64,000 bases of DNA, taken from contig NZ_CP152049.1 of the NCBI RefSeq assembly GCF_038630985.1, positions 3,553,501-3,617,500 on the forward strand, in the 5' to 3' direction. The notes under the pieces are model-generated. The model was not told where the DNA came from and made no database searches. It saw nothing but the letters and a program-made list of their open reading frames with translations. How positions within the stretch are numbered: position 1 is the stretch's first letter; every line of letters begins with the position of its first letter. Of the stretch, positions 54,120 to 63,131 are shown one piece after another. The DNA comes from Paenibacillus sp. FSL H8-0548. Lineage in GTDB: Bacteria; Bacillota; Bacilli; Paenibacillales; Paenibacillaceae. The position numbers were made by a program, and so were the translations under genes.

Positions 54120-54314
54120 TTGAAAAATAAAAAAATGAAGATTGCCAGAATAGAAGCCGAAGTATCGCAGGAGCGTTTAGCTGAGATCGTTGGTGTCACA
54201 AGGCAAACAATAAATTTAATCGAGTCCGGCAGCTATAATCCGAGCCTTAAGTTATGTATTGAAATATGCAAGGCACTGGGCAAAACTTTGAATGATCTAT
54301 TTTGGGAGGAATGA
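54120..54314 (+). CDS. Small XRE-family helix-turn-helix regulator
   Basis: This 64-residue regulator is almost only a helix-turn-helix domain (MKIARIEAEVSQERLAEIVG followed by TRQTINLIESGSYNPSLKLC), like the SinR/YozG-type short XRE proteins. TTG 54120 is nine bases after AAAGGAG. Its stop lies two bases before the start of a membrane-protein gene; the pair (short XRE with a DUF2178-like membrane partner) is a frequent cassette in Bacillota, of unknown purpose. Confidence 0.9.
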   Translation: MKNKKMKIARIEAEVSQERLAEIVGVTRQTINLIESGSYNPSLKLCIEICKALGKTLNDLFWEE

Positions 54315-54316
54315 GT

Positions 54317-54787
54317 ATGAGTGGTGAGAAAATAGTTAAAGAAGCAAAAGTGACTATGTCTGTATCGTTGATCGTAGGTCTCGTTCTTTTGTTAGTCGGT
54401 CTTGTATTTAGACAATTGGATATTACTTTAATTTCAAACAATAAGGCATTGATAGCATTGTCACTTTTACCGTTAAGCTTAGCATTCGTTTCTTTCCTGA
54501 AATTATTAAGAATAAAGAAATCCCCCCAGAAGATGCGAAGCATTATTATTAAAGAGAGTGATGAAAGGCTTGTGACATTAAATAATGAAGCCGATGCGAA
54601 AACGTTTAAATTACTCCAAGGAGTATTGTTTTTAACTTATTTTGGTTACACATTTATTTTTCCACATGAAATTTTCGAGTCGGCCGGATGGTGGATATTA
54701 TTAATACTCTTATTAGGATCTATGATTCTACAAGGAATATATCGGCATTTGTTATGTGAAAACAATTCTAAGCATGGTATGAATTAG
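54317..54787 (+). CDS. DUF2178-like membrane protein
   Basis: This 156-residue protein has two helices, then a charged cytosolic loop with IIIKESDERLVTLNNEADAKTFKLLQ, then two more helices. The loop with DER and NEAD resembles DUF2178 proteins. Start ATG 54317 is seven bases after GGAGG; ATG 54311 overlaps that site. Coupled to the XRE gene, whose regulation it shares. Function unknown. Confidence 0.75.
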   Translation: MSGEKIVKEAKVTMSVSLIVGLVLLLVGLVFRQLDITLISNNKALIALSLLPLSLAFVSFLKLLRIKKSPQKMRSIIIKESDERLVTLNNEADAKTFKLLQGVLFLTYFGYTFIFPHEIFESAGWWILLILLLGSMILQGIYRHLLCENNSKHGMN

Positions 54788-54877
54788 GGTGCAGGAAAGG
54801 ATAACTTCATTTGCAGCTATAGATGATGGGAATTAATATGAGGTATGTTTAAGGGTATTAAATACCCTTAGGCGAGA

Positions 54878-54906
54878 GAGCACATCGCTGGCAGCGATGA
54901 GGTCAG
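54878..54906. repeat. Hairpin-containing repeat, copy 2
   Basis: Same element as at 25353-25379: GAGC, two extra bases here, then ATCGCTGGCAGCGATGA, then GTCAG. Only one substitution besides that insertion. Confidence 0.6.
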
Positions 54907-54914
54907 CTTTTAGT

Positions 54915-54964
54915 AAAACAAAGGCTAATTCCATTTATTATGAATGAGAATTAGCCTTTGTTTT
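54915..54964. terminator. Strong bidirectional terminator
   Basis: A 17-bp perfect stem runs from AAAACAAAGGCTAATTC (54915-54931) to GAATTAGCCTTTGTTTT (54948-54964), with A and T tracts at the ends. It can serve the membrane-protein cassette and anything coming leftward. Confidence 0.88.
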
Positions 54965-55209
54965 GTTATGCTTCATATTGACAGTGAATATCGCCACTGC
55001 ACCCTGCAGATGCATGCCAACTAGTACCGCATTCGCCTACATGGCAGCATACATGGCTTCTCTCCATACGTATATATGAAGTCGGTCAAAAGATGGGACT
55101 CAATGTCGAATAAGAGGTACAGTGTCCACAATTAGGGTGTTTAACCGGTAATGTTATCTGGGCAGGCTCGGCTCCTGAATGAGATTATGATGCTCGCGGG
55201 TGGAGCGCC

Positions 55210-56865
55210 TTATTTGATATTGACTCCAGCGCTTGCATAGCCTTGTATTGCAGTGGCTACGTCAAGTCCGGCAGTTACGGTAGCTGTGTATACGAGCAGA
55301 AGTCGTGTGTTGGCTGCAACGGGGATGTATAATCCGGTAGTTGCTCCATTGGATTGAGTACCAATTCCTATTATCCCTGTAAGAGTAGGATACAGGGTTA
55401 CGATTGCCCCTGGAATGGCAGTGAAAGTATTGTTAGGTACAGTAGATTGGAACAATTGTGCTGTAATCGAAATATTTGATCCTATCAAACTCAAGCCAGC
55501 GCTTGTGCTGAAAAAAGCGGAGATGTCCGTTATTGTACCGGCTCTAGGCATTGAAAACGCGAAGTTTGCTAGAGTTCCAGAAGCTCCGGTTAGATCGATC
55601 GTTCCTCCAGTGATGTTAATACCGCTGACTGAGTTGCCAAAGCCAATCGACCCGCTTGTGTTTTGTGTTCCTCCGAGAACCGTAGTTAATGCGATGGGCG
55701 TGCCTGAAGCGAATGGTATGATCGTACCCGCAGCATCGGCGCCAGCCGGACCTATTGGGCCTGTATCCCCAGTCGCTCCCGCAGGACCTTGCGGACCTGT
55801 GGCGCCTTTGCTTGTAAGTAAGGTGTAATCCGAAGAGCTATCCGGTGTTCCTGTCGGTGGTACAGTATTTACCATATAAGTGCTTCCGTCATAAGTAACA
55901 ACTTGATAGACCGGATAAGATGGAGCATGAGCTGGATTGAAAGCAACGAGTCCATTTAAGCCTACGCCATTCGTACCCGCAGAGCCTTGCGGTCCAGTAG
56001 CGCCGGCCGGACCTGCTGGACCTGCTGGACCCGTAGGACCTTGTGGTCCAGTTGCACCTGTAGTGCCGTTCGAACCCGCAGGACCTTGCGGACCTGTGGC
56101 GCCTTTGCTTGTAAGTAAGGTGTAATCCGAAGAGCTATCCGGTGTTCCTGTCGGTGGTACAGTATTTACCATATAAGTGCTTCCGTCATAAGTAACAACT
56201 TGATAGACCGGATAAGATGGAGCTTGAGCTGGATTGAAAGCAACGAGTCCATTTAAGCCTACGCCATTCGTACCCGCAGGGCCTTGCGGTCCAGTTGCGC
56301 CAGTCGCACCAGTAGCGCCGGCCGGACCCGCAGGACCTTGTGGCCCGGTAGCGCCAGTCGCGCCGGAAGGACCTTGTGAACCCGCAGGACCTTGCGCGCC
56401 AGACGAACCTGTAGAATCTTCCTCTATTTGTATTTTGACCATTTGGGAGGATTTGTCCCAAGAGACTTTAGCTCCGAAAATGTCGGCGAGTGCACGGATT
56501 GGTACCATTACTCTTCCATTTTTGATTTGAGCGGGCTCGGCAAGATCAATTTCCTTCGCAACAGAATCGATAGTCACAGTTGCTTTGTTCGATCCCATGA
56601 CCAGTACGACGGTTACGTTATCTTTGATCAATGTCGCTGTTTTCGTTCTTTGATCCCAATGAATGGATGTTTTGAATGTGTCGGAAATAGACTTGAAAGG
56701 TACGAGCACAGTTTGATTTATGAGAACAGGGGCATGTTCATCAGAATTACTAATGCCGTTGACCTCAAGCTTTATTGCGCTTGCAGCATAACTTACGGGA
56801 ATGAACATAATTTGAAATAAAAGTGCAACAATAACTGGAAAAGCGATTACTTTTCTCTTGAGCAC
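55210..56865 (-). CDS. Collagen-like exosporium protein (BclB-type C-terminus) with stalk domain
   Basis: This 551-residue secreted protein has a signal peptide (residues 1-28) and a copper-amine-oxidase-N-like stalk domain (about 30-148). Gly-X-Y collagen segments (GATGPQGPAG and similar) come next, broken by two nearly identical 60-residue inserts (FNPAQAPSYPVYQVVTYDG). The last about 170 residues (GTIIPFASGTPIALTTVLGG) resemble the exosporium glycoprotein BclB C-terminal domain. GTG 56865 follows GGAGGAG. Probably a spore-surface or cell-surface filament. The stalk domain in front of the collagen region is unusual. Confidence 0.88.
   Translation of the reverse strand: MLKRKVIAFPVIVALLFQIMFIPVSYAASAIKLEVNGISNSDEHAPVLINQTVLVPFKSISDTFKTSIHWDQRTKTATLIKDNVTVVLVMGSNKATVTIDSVAKEIDLAEPAQIKNGRVMVPIRALADIFGAKVSWDKSSQMVKIQIEEDSTGSSGAQGPAGSQGPSGATGATGPQGPAGPAGATGATGATGPQGPAGTNGVGLNGLVAFNPAQAPSYPVYQVVTYDGSTYMVNTVPPTGTPDSSSDYTLLTSKGATGPQGPAGSNGTTGATGPQGPTGPAGPAGPAGATGPQGSAGTNGVGLNGLVAFNPAHAPSYPVYQVVTYDGSTYMVNTVPPTGTPDSSSDYTLLTSKGATGPQGPAGATGDTGPIGPAGADAAGTIIPFASGTPIALTTVLGGTQNTSGSIGFGNSVSGINITGGTIDLTGASGTLANFAFSMPRAGTITDISAFFSTSAGLSLIGSNISITAQLFQSTVPNNTFTAIPGAIVTLYPTLTGIIGIGTQSNGATTGLYIPVAANTRLLLVYTATVTAGLDVATAIQGYASAGVNIK
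55778..55998 (-). repeat. Internal 221-bp repeat of the collagen-like gene, copy 1
   Basis: It matches 56075-56295 at 219 of 221 bases by my alignment; the changes turn a Gln into a His and alter one Gly-X-Y codon. The unit encodes the insert between collagen segments. Confidence 0.85.
56075..56295 (-). repeat. Internal 221-bp repeat of the collagen-like gene, copy 2
   Basis: Second copy, offset by 297 bases. Near-identity of silent positions shows a recent duplication or gene conversion. Confidence 0.85.
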
Positions 56866-57316
56866 ATAAACTCCTCCTCGTGATGGTGTACTTTCAACTT
56901 AGAAATATAGCAAACTATGCGAGTATGACAGAGGTACAGCATAGTTGTAATACTTGTTTTTCAAAGAAATGGAGTTGGCTCTCCATTAATGGGACCTCCT
57001 TATACTGACAAATTTTTCGACCATTCACATAATACCGACTATGCCCCTCTCTTGGTAACAATCTCCTTTCCAGTTCACTTATTCCCTTCCCAAATAAACA
57101 AGGATACTTACCGAAACTGGTTTAGTTATTTCTATAATAAATCAAGCCAACATTAAATTCTGTAATCTGGATTACACTTTTGTTCGAATGCAATTGGAAC
57201 GAAAGTAAAAAAACCAGGTGGATGGGGAATACAGCCACATCTTAGTTTATTCTATCCTCAGCACTCTTCTCATGTGGAGTGTCTAATATTGATGACTCTG
57301 AATCAATAAATGAGAT
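56866..57316. other. Upstream region of the collagen-like gene, no other gene seen
   Basis: This AT-rich region presumably holds the leftward sporulation promoter of the collagen-like gene. I could not pick out a convincing sigma-K box by eye, and no coding frame is supported. Confidence 0.5.
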
Positions 57317-57544
57317 GTGACGGAGTTGCTCAAAGTTATACATCCATATAAACTGTTCTCAAAGCAGCAACTAGGGACTGTGGTAGGATTTTGCGGACAG
57401 CGATTAGTACCCCGTGACCGAGATAACCTTAAGGGCATCTACAGAATCATCTTAACGGCTATCATACTTTCGATTGGCACCATTGGCATTGTGGGAGGGA
57501 TCAATAATTATTTAGAAAAAGGGGGTGGCGAAGTTGTAGCCTGA
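57317..57544 (+). CDS. Possible small membrane protein
   Basis: A 75-codon frame starts with GTG and holds one hydrophobic helix (GIYRIILTAIILSIGTIGIV) near its end, followed by GGGEVVA. It has no convincing ribosome binding site and no recognised family. It could be a real small membrane peptide or chance; I lean only slightly to real. Confidence 0.25.
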   Translation: MTELLKVIHPYKLFSKQQLGTVVGFCGQRLVPRDRDNLKGIYRIILTAIILSIGTIGIVGGINNYLEKGGGEVVA

Positions 57545-57711
57545 ATGAACTTAAATTAAATATCTTTTAAAAGAATAATAAAAATATTCAATTTACTTAA
57601 AGGGATTTTTCGAAAAATGAGCTGATTCTTGACATGATGTTCAAAAAAATAAGGAAATGAAACGATGGTTTTAAGGGGAGCATCTACCCTCGCATATAAC
57701 ATATGAACATC

Positions 57712-57732
57712 AAAAGACTTAAAGTGTCTTTT
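57712..57732. terminator. Short symmetric hairpin
   Basis: AAAAGAC (57712-57718) and GTCTTTT (57726-57732) form a 7-bp stem with A and T ends, able to act in either direction. Confidence 0.45.
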
Positions 57733-57870
57733 GTCGAAGATATAGCTGATGGTTTCATTTATGAAATTTATCTATTCAAAACTCTAAAACCATTCTGTAA
57801 TACGAAGCTAAAGTTTATAAAAATACTGCACTTATGGATGCTTTAACTTCATCATAACGACAACGAATGT

Positions 57871-57900
57871 GCTCATGCTGAGATAGCATGAGCTTTATTA
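57871..57900 (+). terminator. Terminator-like hairpin in gene-free region
   Basis: GCTCATGCT (57871-57879) and AGCATGAGC (57885-57893) form a perfect 9-bp stem followed by TTTATTA. Confidence 0.65.
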
Positions 57901-58269
57901 TATTTTGGTTATAATAAATCATAATGGTAAACTCATTGCTATTGGCTAGGGCAGCAAAGAAAGTAGTATGGAGATCGTAGTGCCCATGAATTTACTCAAA
58001 TCATCAATAATAGTTGGAGAGAATCGCATGTTCAATATACATAACTAAATACATAATAGGTATTATTTGTATTCAAGAAGAGAATATGTTCTATCTTACA
58101 ATAATAATAATTTAGATTGCACCAAAAGAACTAGAAAAAAGGAAAAAAATAAATTGTAAATCACCTAAATTATTTGTTATACTAATTCACAGCGAAATCA
58201 TCGGAAATAGAACGAATCATAGACAGATATATAGAGAACTAAGTAACTGGCGGGCTAGGAGGATAAAGG

Positions 58270-59286
58270 TTGATTCAACTCATTGACTTACACAAGCTGT
58301 ACAAAACGAATAAAGGCACAGTAGTTGGCGTCGACCACGTCAATCTTCATATCGCTAAAGGTGAAATATTTGGCATCGTTGGTTATAGCGGCGCGGGCAA
58401 AAGCTCAGTGCTGCGTTGCATTAACCTACTTGAGAAGCCAACCTCAGGAAAAGTGCTGGTGAACGGCGTTGAACTTACCGCTTTGAGTAAAAATGATCTG
58501 AGAGTCGCTCGTCAAAAGATCGGCATGATATTTCAACATTTCTACCTTGTGGGAAGCAAAACCGTATTTGAGAATGTTGCGCTTGCTCTGGAAGCAGCGG
58601 ATACTCCGAAGTCGGCTATTCACAGCAAAGTCACGGAGCTGCTTCAGCTCGTCGGTCTGGCGGATAAGGCAGACAGCTACCCTGCTCAATTAAGTGGAGG
58701 CCAAAAACAGCGTGTCGGCATCGCTCGCGCGTTGGCCAACGATCCGCAAGTGCTGTTATGCGATGAAGCAACGTCAGCGCTTGACCCGATGACCACACAG
58801 TCGATTCTGGCACTGCTTCGAGAAATCAATCGTAAGCTGGGGCTTACAATTGTGCTCATTACTCATGAGATGGAAGTAGTGAAGGAGCTATGTCACCGGG
58901 TTGCCATTATGCAGAATGGTCAGGTGATTGAAGACGGCAGCGTATATGAGATTTTTGCTAATCCAGTACAGCCGCTGACTCGAGAATTTATCAATAGTGT
59001 ATTGGAATTTAAGCTGCCAGCGAAACTATGGGAGAAGCTTGACCGATCTAGCAAGGTTTTAAAGGTGTTGTTCCGTGACGATGCAGCAGAACAGGCAATT
59101 ATTTCTGATTTGCTGAAGAAGAGCGGCATTAAAGCAAATATTTTGCATGGGAAAATAGAGTATATAGGTGAGAAGCCTCTTGGAACCTTCATTATGGAAG
59201 TGACCGGAACAAATGAGGAAGTTGATTCGGCCATTCGGTATTTGAATGATCGTTCTTGCATTGTGGAGGTGGTTCAGCATGTTTAG
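58270..59286 (+). CDS. metN: Methionine ABC importer ATP-binding protein
   Basis: This 338-residue ATPase powers D/L-methionine import. Walker A (GYSGAGKSS), signature (LSGGQKQRVGIARAL) and Walker B (VLLCDEATSALDP) are intact. The C-terminal about 75 residues (FRDDAAEQAIISDLLKKSGI onward) are the NIL domain that binds methionine and inhibits transport. TTG 58270 follows AGGAGGATAAAGG. It overlaps metI by eight bases. Confidence 0.94.
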   Translation: MIQLIDLHKLYKTNKGTVVGVDHVNLHIAKGEIFGIVGYSGAGKSSVLRCINLLEKPTSGKVLVNGVELTALSKNDLRVARQKIGMIFQHFYLVGSKTVFENVALALEAADTPKSAIHSKVTELLQLVGLADKADSYPAQLSGGQKQRVGIARALANDPQVLLCDEATSALDPMTTQSILALLREINRKLGLTIVLITHEMEVVKELCHRVAIMQNGQVIEDGSVYEIFANPVQPLTREFINSVLEFKLPAKLWEKLDRSSKVLKVLFRDDAAEQAIISDLLKKSGIKANILHGKIEYIGEKPLGTFIMEVTGTNEEVDSAIRYLNDRSCIVEVVQHV

Positions 59287-59941
59287 CTCCTTGATTGAAA
59301 TGCTTCCCGATATGGGAAAAGCATTTTATGAAACGCTCTACATGGTTGGTATCTCGCTATTGATAGCATTCATCCTTGGTCTGCCGCTTGGCGTACTGTT
59401 GTTTATTAGCAGCAAAGGGCTATTCTCAGAGAACCGAGCAATTAATATGATTTTGGGCGTGGTTTCGAATATGGTACGTTCGATCCCGTTCTTAATTTTA
59501 CTTGTGCTGCTGTTGAAATTTACGCAATTTTTACTTGGAACTACGATTGGTCCATCAGCCGCAGCTGTTCCACTCTCCATTGCAGCTATACCTTTCTATG
59601 CGCGCTTGGTAGAAAACTCACTTAGAGAGGTGAATAAAGGGATCATCGAAGCCGCTATAGCAATGGGGGCAAGACCTTGGCTTATTATCCGCAAGGTACT
59701 GCTGCCAGAAGCAAAGTCCGGCATCATTTCAGGACTTACCATAACCGCTATCAGCTTGCTTGGTTTCTCTGCGATGGCAGGTACGGTCGGCGGCGGAGGA
59801 ATTGGGGACCTGGCCATACGATACGGTTATTATCGTTATGATAATGAAGTTCTGTTCACAACGGTTATTCTACTTATCGTGGTTGTCCAAATCATCCAAT
59901 TCGTTGGAGATTGGGCATCGCGTAAAGTAGATAAACGTTAA
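59279..59941 (+). CDS. metI: Methionine ABC importer permease
   Basis: This 220-residue permease has five predicted helices and the EAA coupling motif EAAIAMGARPWLIIRKVLLPEA. ATG 59279 lies close behind GGAGGTGG and overlaps the metN stop; a longer frame from 59246 would sit inside metN. It partners with metN and metQ in the classical MUT-type operon. Confidence 0.94.
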   Translation: MFSSLIEMLPDMGKAFYETLYMVGISLLIAFILGLPLGVLLFISSKGLFSENRAINMILGVVSNMVRSIPFLILLVLLLKFTQFLLGTTIGPSAAAVPLSIAAIPFYARLVENSLREVNKGIIEAAIAMGARPWLIIRKVLLPEAKSGIISGLTITAISLLGFSAMAGTVGGGGIGDLAIRYGYYRYDNEVLFTTVILLIVVVQIIQFVGDWASRKVDKR

Positions 59942-59982
59942 GATAAAAGATTTTCACAACTTAGAAAAAGGGGATAATAATC

Positions 59983-60831
59983 TTGAAAAAGCAATTAATG
60001 ATCGTTACGTTGTGCATCCTGTTAATGTCAATGCTGGCCGCTTGCGGCAGCAATAACAAAGAAGAAGGAACAGCTTCTAACGAAGGAGCTGCACTGCAGA
60101 AAAAATCGCTGAAAATTGGAGCAACGGCTGGTCCATACAGTGATATGGTGAATAAAGCGATTAAGCCTCTTATGGAAGAGAAAGGCTATAAAATTGAGAT
60201 TGTTGAGTTCAACGATTATGTTCAGCCGAACAAATCGCTTGATAACGGATCGATCGACGCCAATCTGTTCCAGCACATTATTTATTTGAACAAGTTTGCT
60301 CAGGATAACAAGCTTGAACTGAGCTCTGTCATAAGTGTTCCAACTGCGCCCATGGGGCTATATTCAAATACAATCAAATCCATTGACGATATTAAAGAGG
60401 GAAGTTCTCTTACGATTGCGAATGACCCTGCCAACCTAGCACGCTCGCTTCTGCTGCTTCAGGATATTGGGCTCGTTACAATTAAAGACGATGCAGATCC
60501 GGCGACGATTTCCGATAAGGATATTGAAAATAATGTGAAGAATCTTAAAATAACATCACTCGAGGCTGCACAGCTTCCGCGGACACTGGATAGTTCCAAT
60601 CTGTCTGTTGTAGCGGGGAACTTCGCCCTTGCAGCGGGGATGGACCTGACTAGCGCTCTGCAGCTTGAGAACATGTCAGAGAATTATCGCAACGTTGTAG
60701 CTGTTAGAACAACAGATGCTGAAAGCCAATTCGCCAAGGATTTGAAAGAAGTTATTGAATCTGCTGAATTCGAGCAAAAGATCGATGAGCAGTTCCAAGG
60801 CTTCTCTAAACCTGAATGGATGACAAAATAA
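59983..60831 (+). CDS. metQ: Methionine-binding lipoprotein
   Basis: This 282-residue lipoprotein delivers methionine to MetNI. Its signal peptide ends in LAAC, with Cys21 lipidated. The NlpA-family blocks LKIGATAGPYSDMVNKAIKP, DNGSIDANLFQHIIYLNKFA and ITSLEAAQLPRTLDSSNLSV are present. AAAAAGGGG precedes the TTG start. A perfect 18-bp terminator closes the operon. Confidence 0.94.
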   Translation: MKKQLMIVTLCILLMSMLAACGSNNKEEGTASNEGAALQKKSLKIGATAGPYSDMVNKAIKPLMEEKGYKIEIVEFNDYVQPNKSLDNGSIDANLFQHIIYLNKFAQDNKLELSSVISVPTAPMGLYSNTIKSIDDIKEGSSLTIANDPANLARSLLLLQDIGLVTIKDDADPATISDKDIENNVKNLKITSLEAAQLPRTLDSSNLSVVAGNFALAAGMDLTSALQLENMSENYRNVVAVRTTDAESQFAKDLKEVIESAEFEQKIDEQFQGFSKPEWMTK

Positions 60832-60840
60832 GAGAATGAA

Positions 60841-60884
60841 TAAATAAGACCGTGCTGCTTCATCATGCAGCACGGTCTTATTTA
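60841..60884. terminator. Perfect terminator after metNIQ
   Basis: An 18-bp perfect inverted repeat (60841-60858 with 60867-60884) has GACCGTGCTGC and GCAGCACGGTC at its core and T/A-rich ends, with an eight-base loop. Confidence 0.92.
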
Positions 60885-61013
60885 TGTTAGTCCAGCTTAG
60901 AGAGCCTGTGTATGATCGATGAGTTGTTTATCTTGTGAATATTTTTTCGATTCATTCATCAATTGTTCATAATGCTCTGTTACGCTCTCTTTGAAATGAA
61001 AGGAGAGGTTCAG

Positions 61014-62429
61014 ATGAGTTGGTTAGAGATCAGTTTAGCATTGATTACTGCTGTAATTATATTGGGGTATATGTCAGGTGTGCTAATGATAGGGAGAAGG
61101 ATATTTACTGCACTTGGCGTAGGAACATTGATGCTTGGTCTGCAACTGGTGCGTGATGGCTACAGAATACAAATGCTTTTGTTTTATCTTCTTTTTGCGG
61201 TCAGCTTGTTAAGCTTCACAGCATGGGCATTATGGAGAAGAACGGTGAAATTAGAAAAGAAGCCGAGGTTGTGGAAGCGAATAACTGTTGGAGGCATAGG
61301 AACGGTAATACTGGCAATAGCTTTCCTCATTCCGTTATACGTATTGCCTATAATTACTCTGCCCATGCCGACGGGGACGCATATAATAGGCACGTCCAGC
61401 TACAACTGGATCGACGAGAGTCGTTTGGAGTCATTTACATCTGATGAAGCCGACCATAGAGATGTCTTAGTTCGTGTCTGGTACCCAGCAGAACCAATAG
61501 AAAATATGAAAACTGCCTCTTACGCATATAACGTTGAACAAATGGAGCAATTGTACAACGATCAACCATTATATGTGAAGGTATTACTAGATGCTATTAA
61601 AAATACAAAGGTACATTCGTATCTTCAAGTGCCAGTCTCTTCTGTCGCAAGCCGCTATCCTGTTCTGCTCATGTCGCCTGGCTTTGGAGCATCCAATTTC
61701 ATGTATACGAGTTTTACTGAAAACTTGGCAAGCCACGGGTACATCGTGGTTGCAATTGAGCACCCGTATTATACGCAAATACCGACTATTTATCCAGATG
61801 GAAGAATTACAGCAGGGCAGGTGGCGTTAGATGCAGACCCATTCATGTGGGACAATATGAGCGAACATATGCAGCTATGGGCGCAAGACGTGAGGTTTGT
61901 CCTCAATCAATTGTACGTGTTAAACGAATCAAAGGATCAGAACATTTTATCTGGAAAGATGGATTTGAATCGTATTGGCATGCTAGGTCACTCGTTCGGA
62001 GGCGCGGCTGCTGCACAGGTGATGCATCAGGATTCTCGGGTATTGGCTGGCTTGAATATGGATGGATTTCCATATGGCGCAGCGATTGAAGACGGATTGA
62101 CTAATCCTTTCTTATATATCCAAACGACTGACAGTGATGCCTTTGGAAAACGAGAGCTCTCGGAGGATGTTTGGTCCGATTCCAAAAAATATCCTGGACT
62201 GGAATCCGAAGAGGAATACTTTGAGGCTGCGGCTGAGTATACACGAAGAAAGAATGGGATGTTGAAGAATGGCGGGTCTGAATGGGTGGTTTCTGGCGCT
62301 GATCACATGAGCTTCTCCGATACGGTGCTGTACTCGCCATTATTGGGAGATGGTGATCTATCTTTGATTGAAACGATAAATGAAAAGTTGGTGCAGTTTT
62401 TTGATGTACATGTTAAAACAATAGAATAA
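61014..62429 (+). CDS. Alpha/beta hydrolase of the platelet-activating-factor acetylhydrolase type
   Basis: This 471-residue protein has several N-terminal membrane helices (to about residue 125) and an extracellular-type alpha/beta hydrolase domain. Nucleophile Ser327 is in GMLGHSFGGAAAAQ, the acid is probably Asp in LNMDGFP, and the His in SGADHMSFSD. The layout resembles PAF-acetylhydrolase-like (isoform II) proteins of Bacillota. ATG 61014 follows GAGAGG; the earlier frame start at 60963 has no site. The two-component genes that follow may control it. Confidence 0.85.
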   Translation: MSWLEISLALITAVIILGYMSGVLMIGRRIFTALGVGTLMLGLQLVRDGYRIQMLLFYLLFAVSLLSFTAWALWRRTVKLEKKPRLWKRITVGGIGTVILAIAFLIPLYVLPIITLPMPTGTHIIGTSSYNWIDESRLESFTSDEADHRDVLVRVWYPAEPIENMKTASYAYNVEQMEQLYNDQPLYVKVLLDAIKNTKVHSYLQVPVSSVASRYPVLLMSPGFGASNFMYTSFTENLASHGYIVVAIEHPYYTQIPTIYPDGRITAGQVALDADPFMWDNMSEHMQLWAQDVRFVLNQLYVLNESKDQNILSGKMDLNRIGMLGHSFGGAAAAQVMHQDSRVLAGLNMDGFPYGAAIEDGLTNPFLYIQTTDSDAFGKRELSEDVWSDSKKYPGLESEEEYFEAAAEYTRRKNGMLKNGGSEWVVSGADHMSFSDTVLYSPLLGDGDLSLIETINEKLVQFFDVHVKTIE

Positions 62430-62455
62430 GGTTGTAATCGAAGCGGGGGGACTGG

Positions 62456-63131
62456 ATGATAAATATATTAGTGGCGGATGATGATCCTTTTATTCGTGAG
62501 CTGGTCAGACTGGCACTGCGTTCAGATGGTTATAGCATCTTGGAGTCGGGAGAATGGCACAGACGCGATTACCAAAATTCACTCCGAACGGCTGGAACTT
62601 GCGATTGTAGACATTATGATGCCTGGCAAGGATGGACTTGAAGTGTGCAGGGAGATCAAACGGCATCTTGATATCCCTGTTCTTATGTTGACAGCCAAAG
62701 CTGCGAATATCGACAAGGTGACTGGATTTCAAGCTGGAACGGATGATTATGTCGTAAAACCATTTGATCCAAAAGAACTGAGTTATCGTGTGAAGGCGCT
62801 GCTTCGGCGATATCGATTCGACCAAGGCTATTCTTTTCAAATTGGCGAGCTGTACTTGAATGCCGAGAGGCATGTATGTGTGGGAGATCAGGTCGTACCA
62901 TTGCCGCCTAAAGAGTTTGAGCTTTTGTATCGGCTCGCTTCGGAGCCGAACCGAACCTTGACCCGTGATCAGATCATCATGCGCGTATGGGGCGTCGATT
63001 TTGAAGGAGATGAACGGACTGTAGATGTGCATGTAAAGCGACTTAGGGAGAAGTTCTCTAAACTAACAGACAGCTTTGAAATTGTGACAGTTAGGGGGTT
63101 CGGATATAGGTTGGAGGTTAAGCATGTTTAA
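62456..63131 (+). pseudogene. OmpR-family response regulator broken by a one-base frameshift
   Basis: The first 32 codons read MINILVADDDPFIRELVRLA then LRSDGYSILES; the reading then shifts by one base within TCGGGAGAATGG near 62548-62551 into ENGTDAITKIHSERLELAIV. Removing one G from the GGG run gives a normal regulator of about 224 residues with the phospho-acceptor in AIVDIMMPGKDG, Lys in VKPFDPKEL and a winged helix ending in VRGFGYRLEV. It could be a sequencing error or a true mutation; all other family residues are intact. Confidence 0.8.

Larger units (their letters stand above)
54788..55209. other. Intergenic region with hairpins
   Basis: It holds a short AAGGGTAT/ATACCCTT hairpin near 54851-54869, the second copy of the ATCGCT hairpin repeat (54878-54906) and a strong terminator (54915-54964). 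The rest, to the collagen-like gene, shows no supported frame. Confidence 0.6.
57545..58269. other. AT-rich gene-free region before metN
   Basis: About 0.7 kb without a supported gene. It has a small hairpin at 57712-57732 (AAAAGAC with GTCTTTT) and a 9-bp one at 57871-57900. No S-box (SAM-I) motif is visible ahead of metN, which is unusual for this operon. Confidence 0.6.

Noticed and set aside
55415..56820. Open frames opposite the collagen-like gene
   Set aside because: They are Pro/Ala-rich mirror images of Gly-X-Y repeats with no ribosome binding sites.
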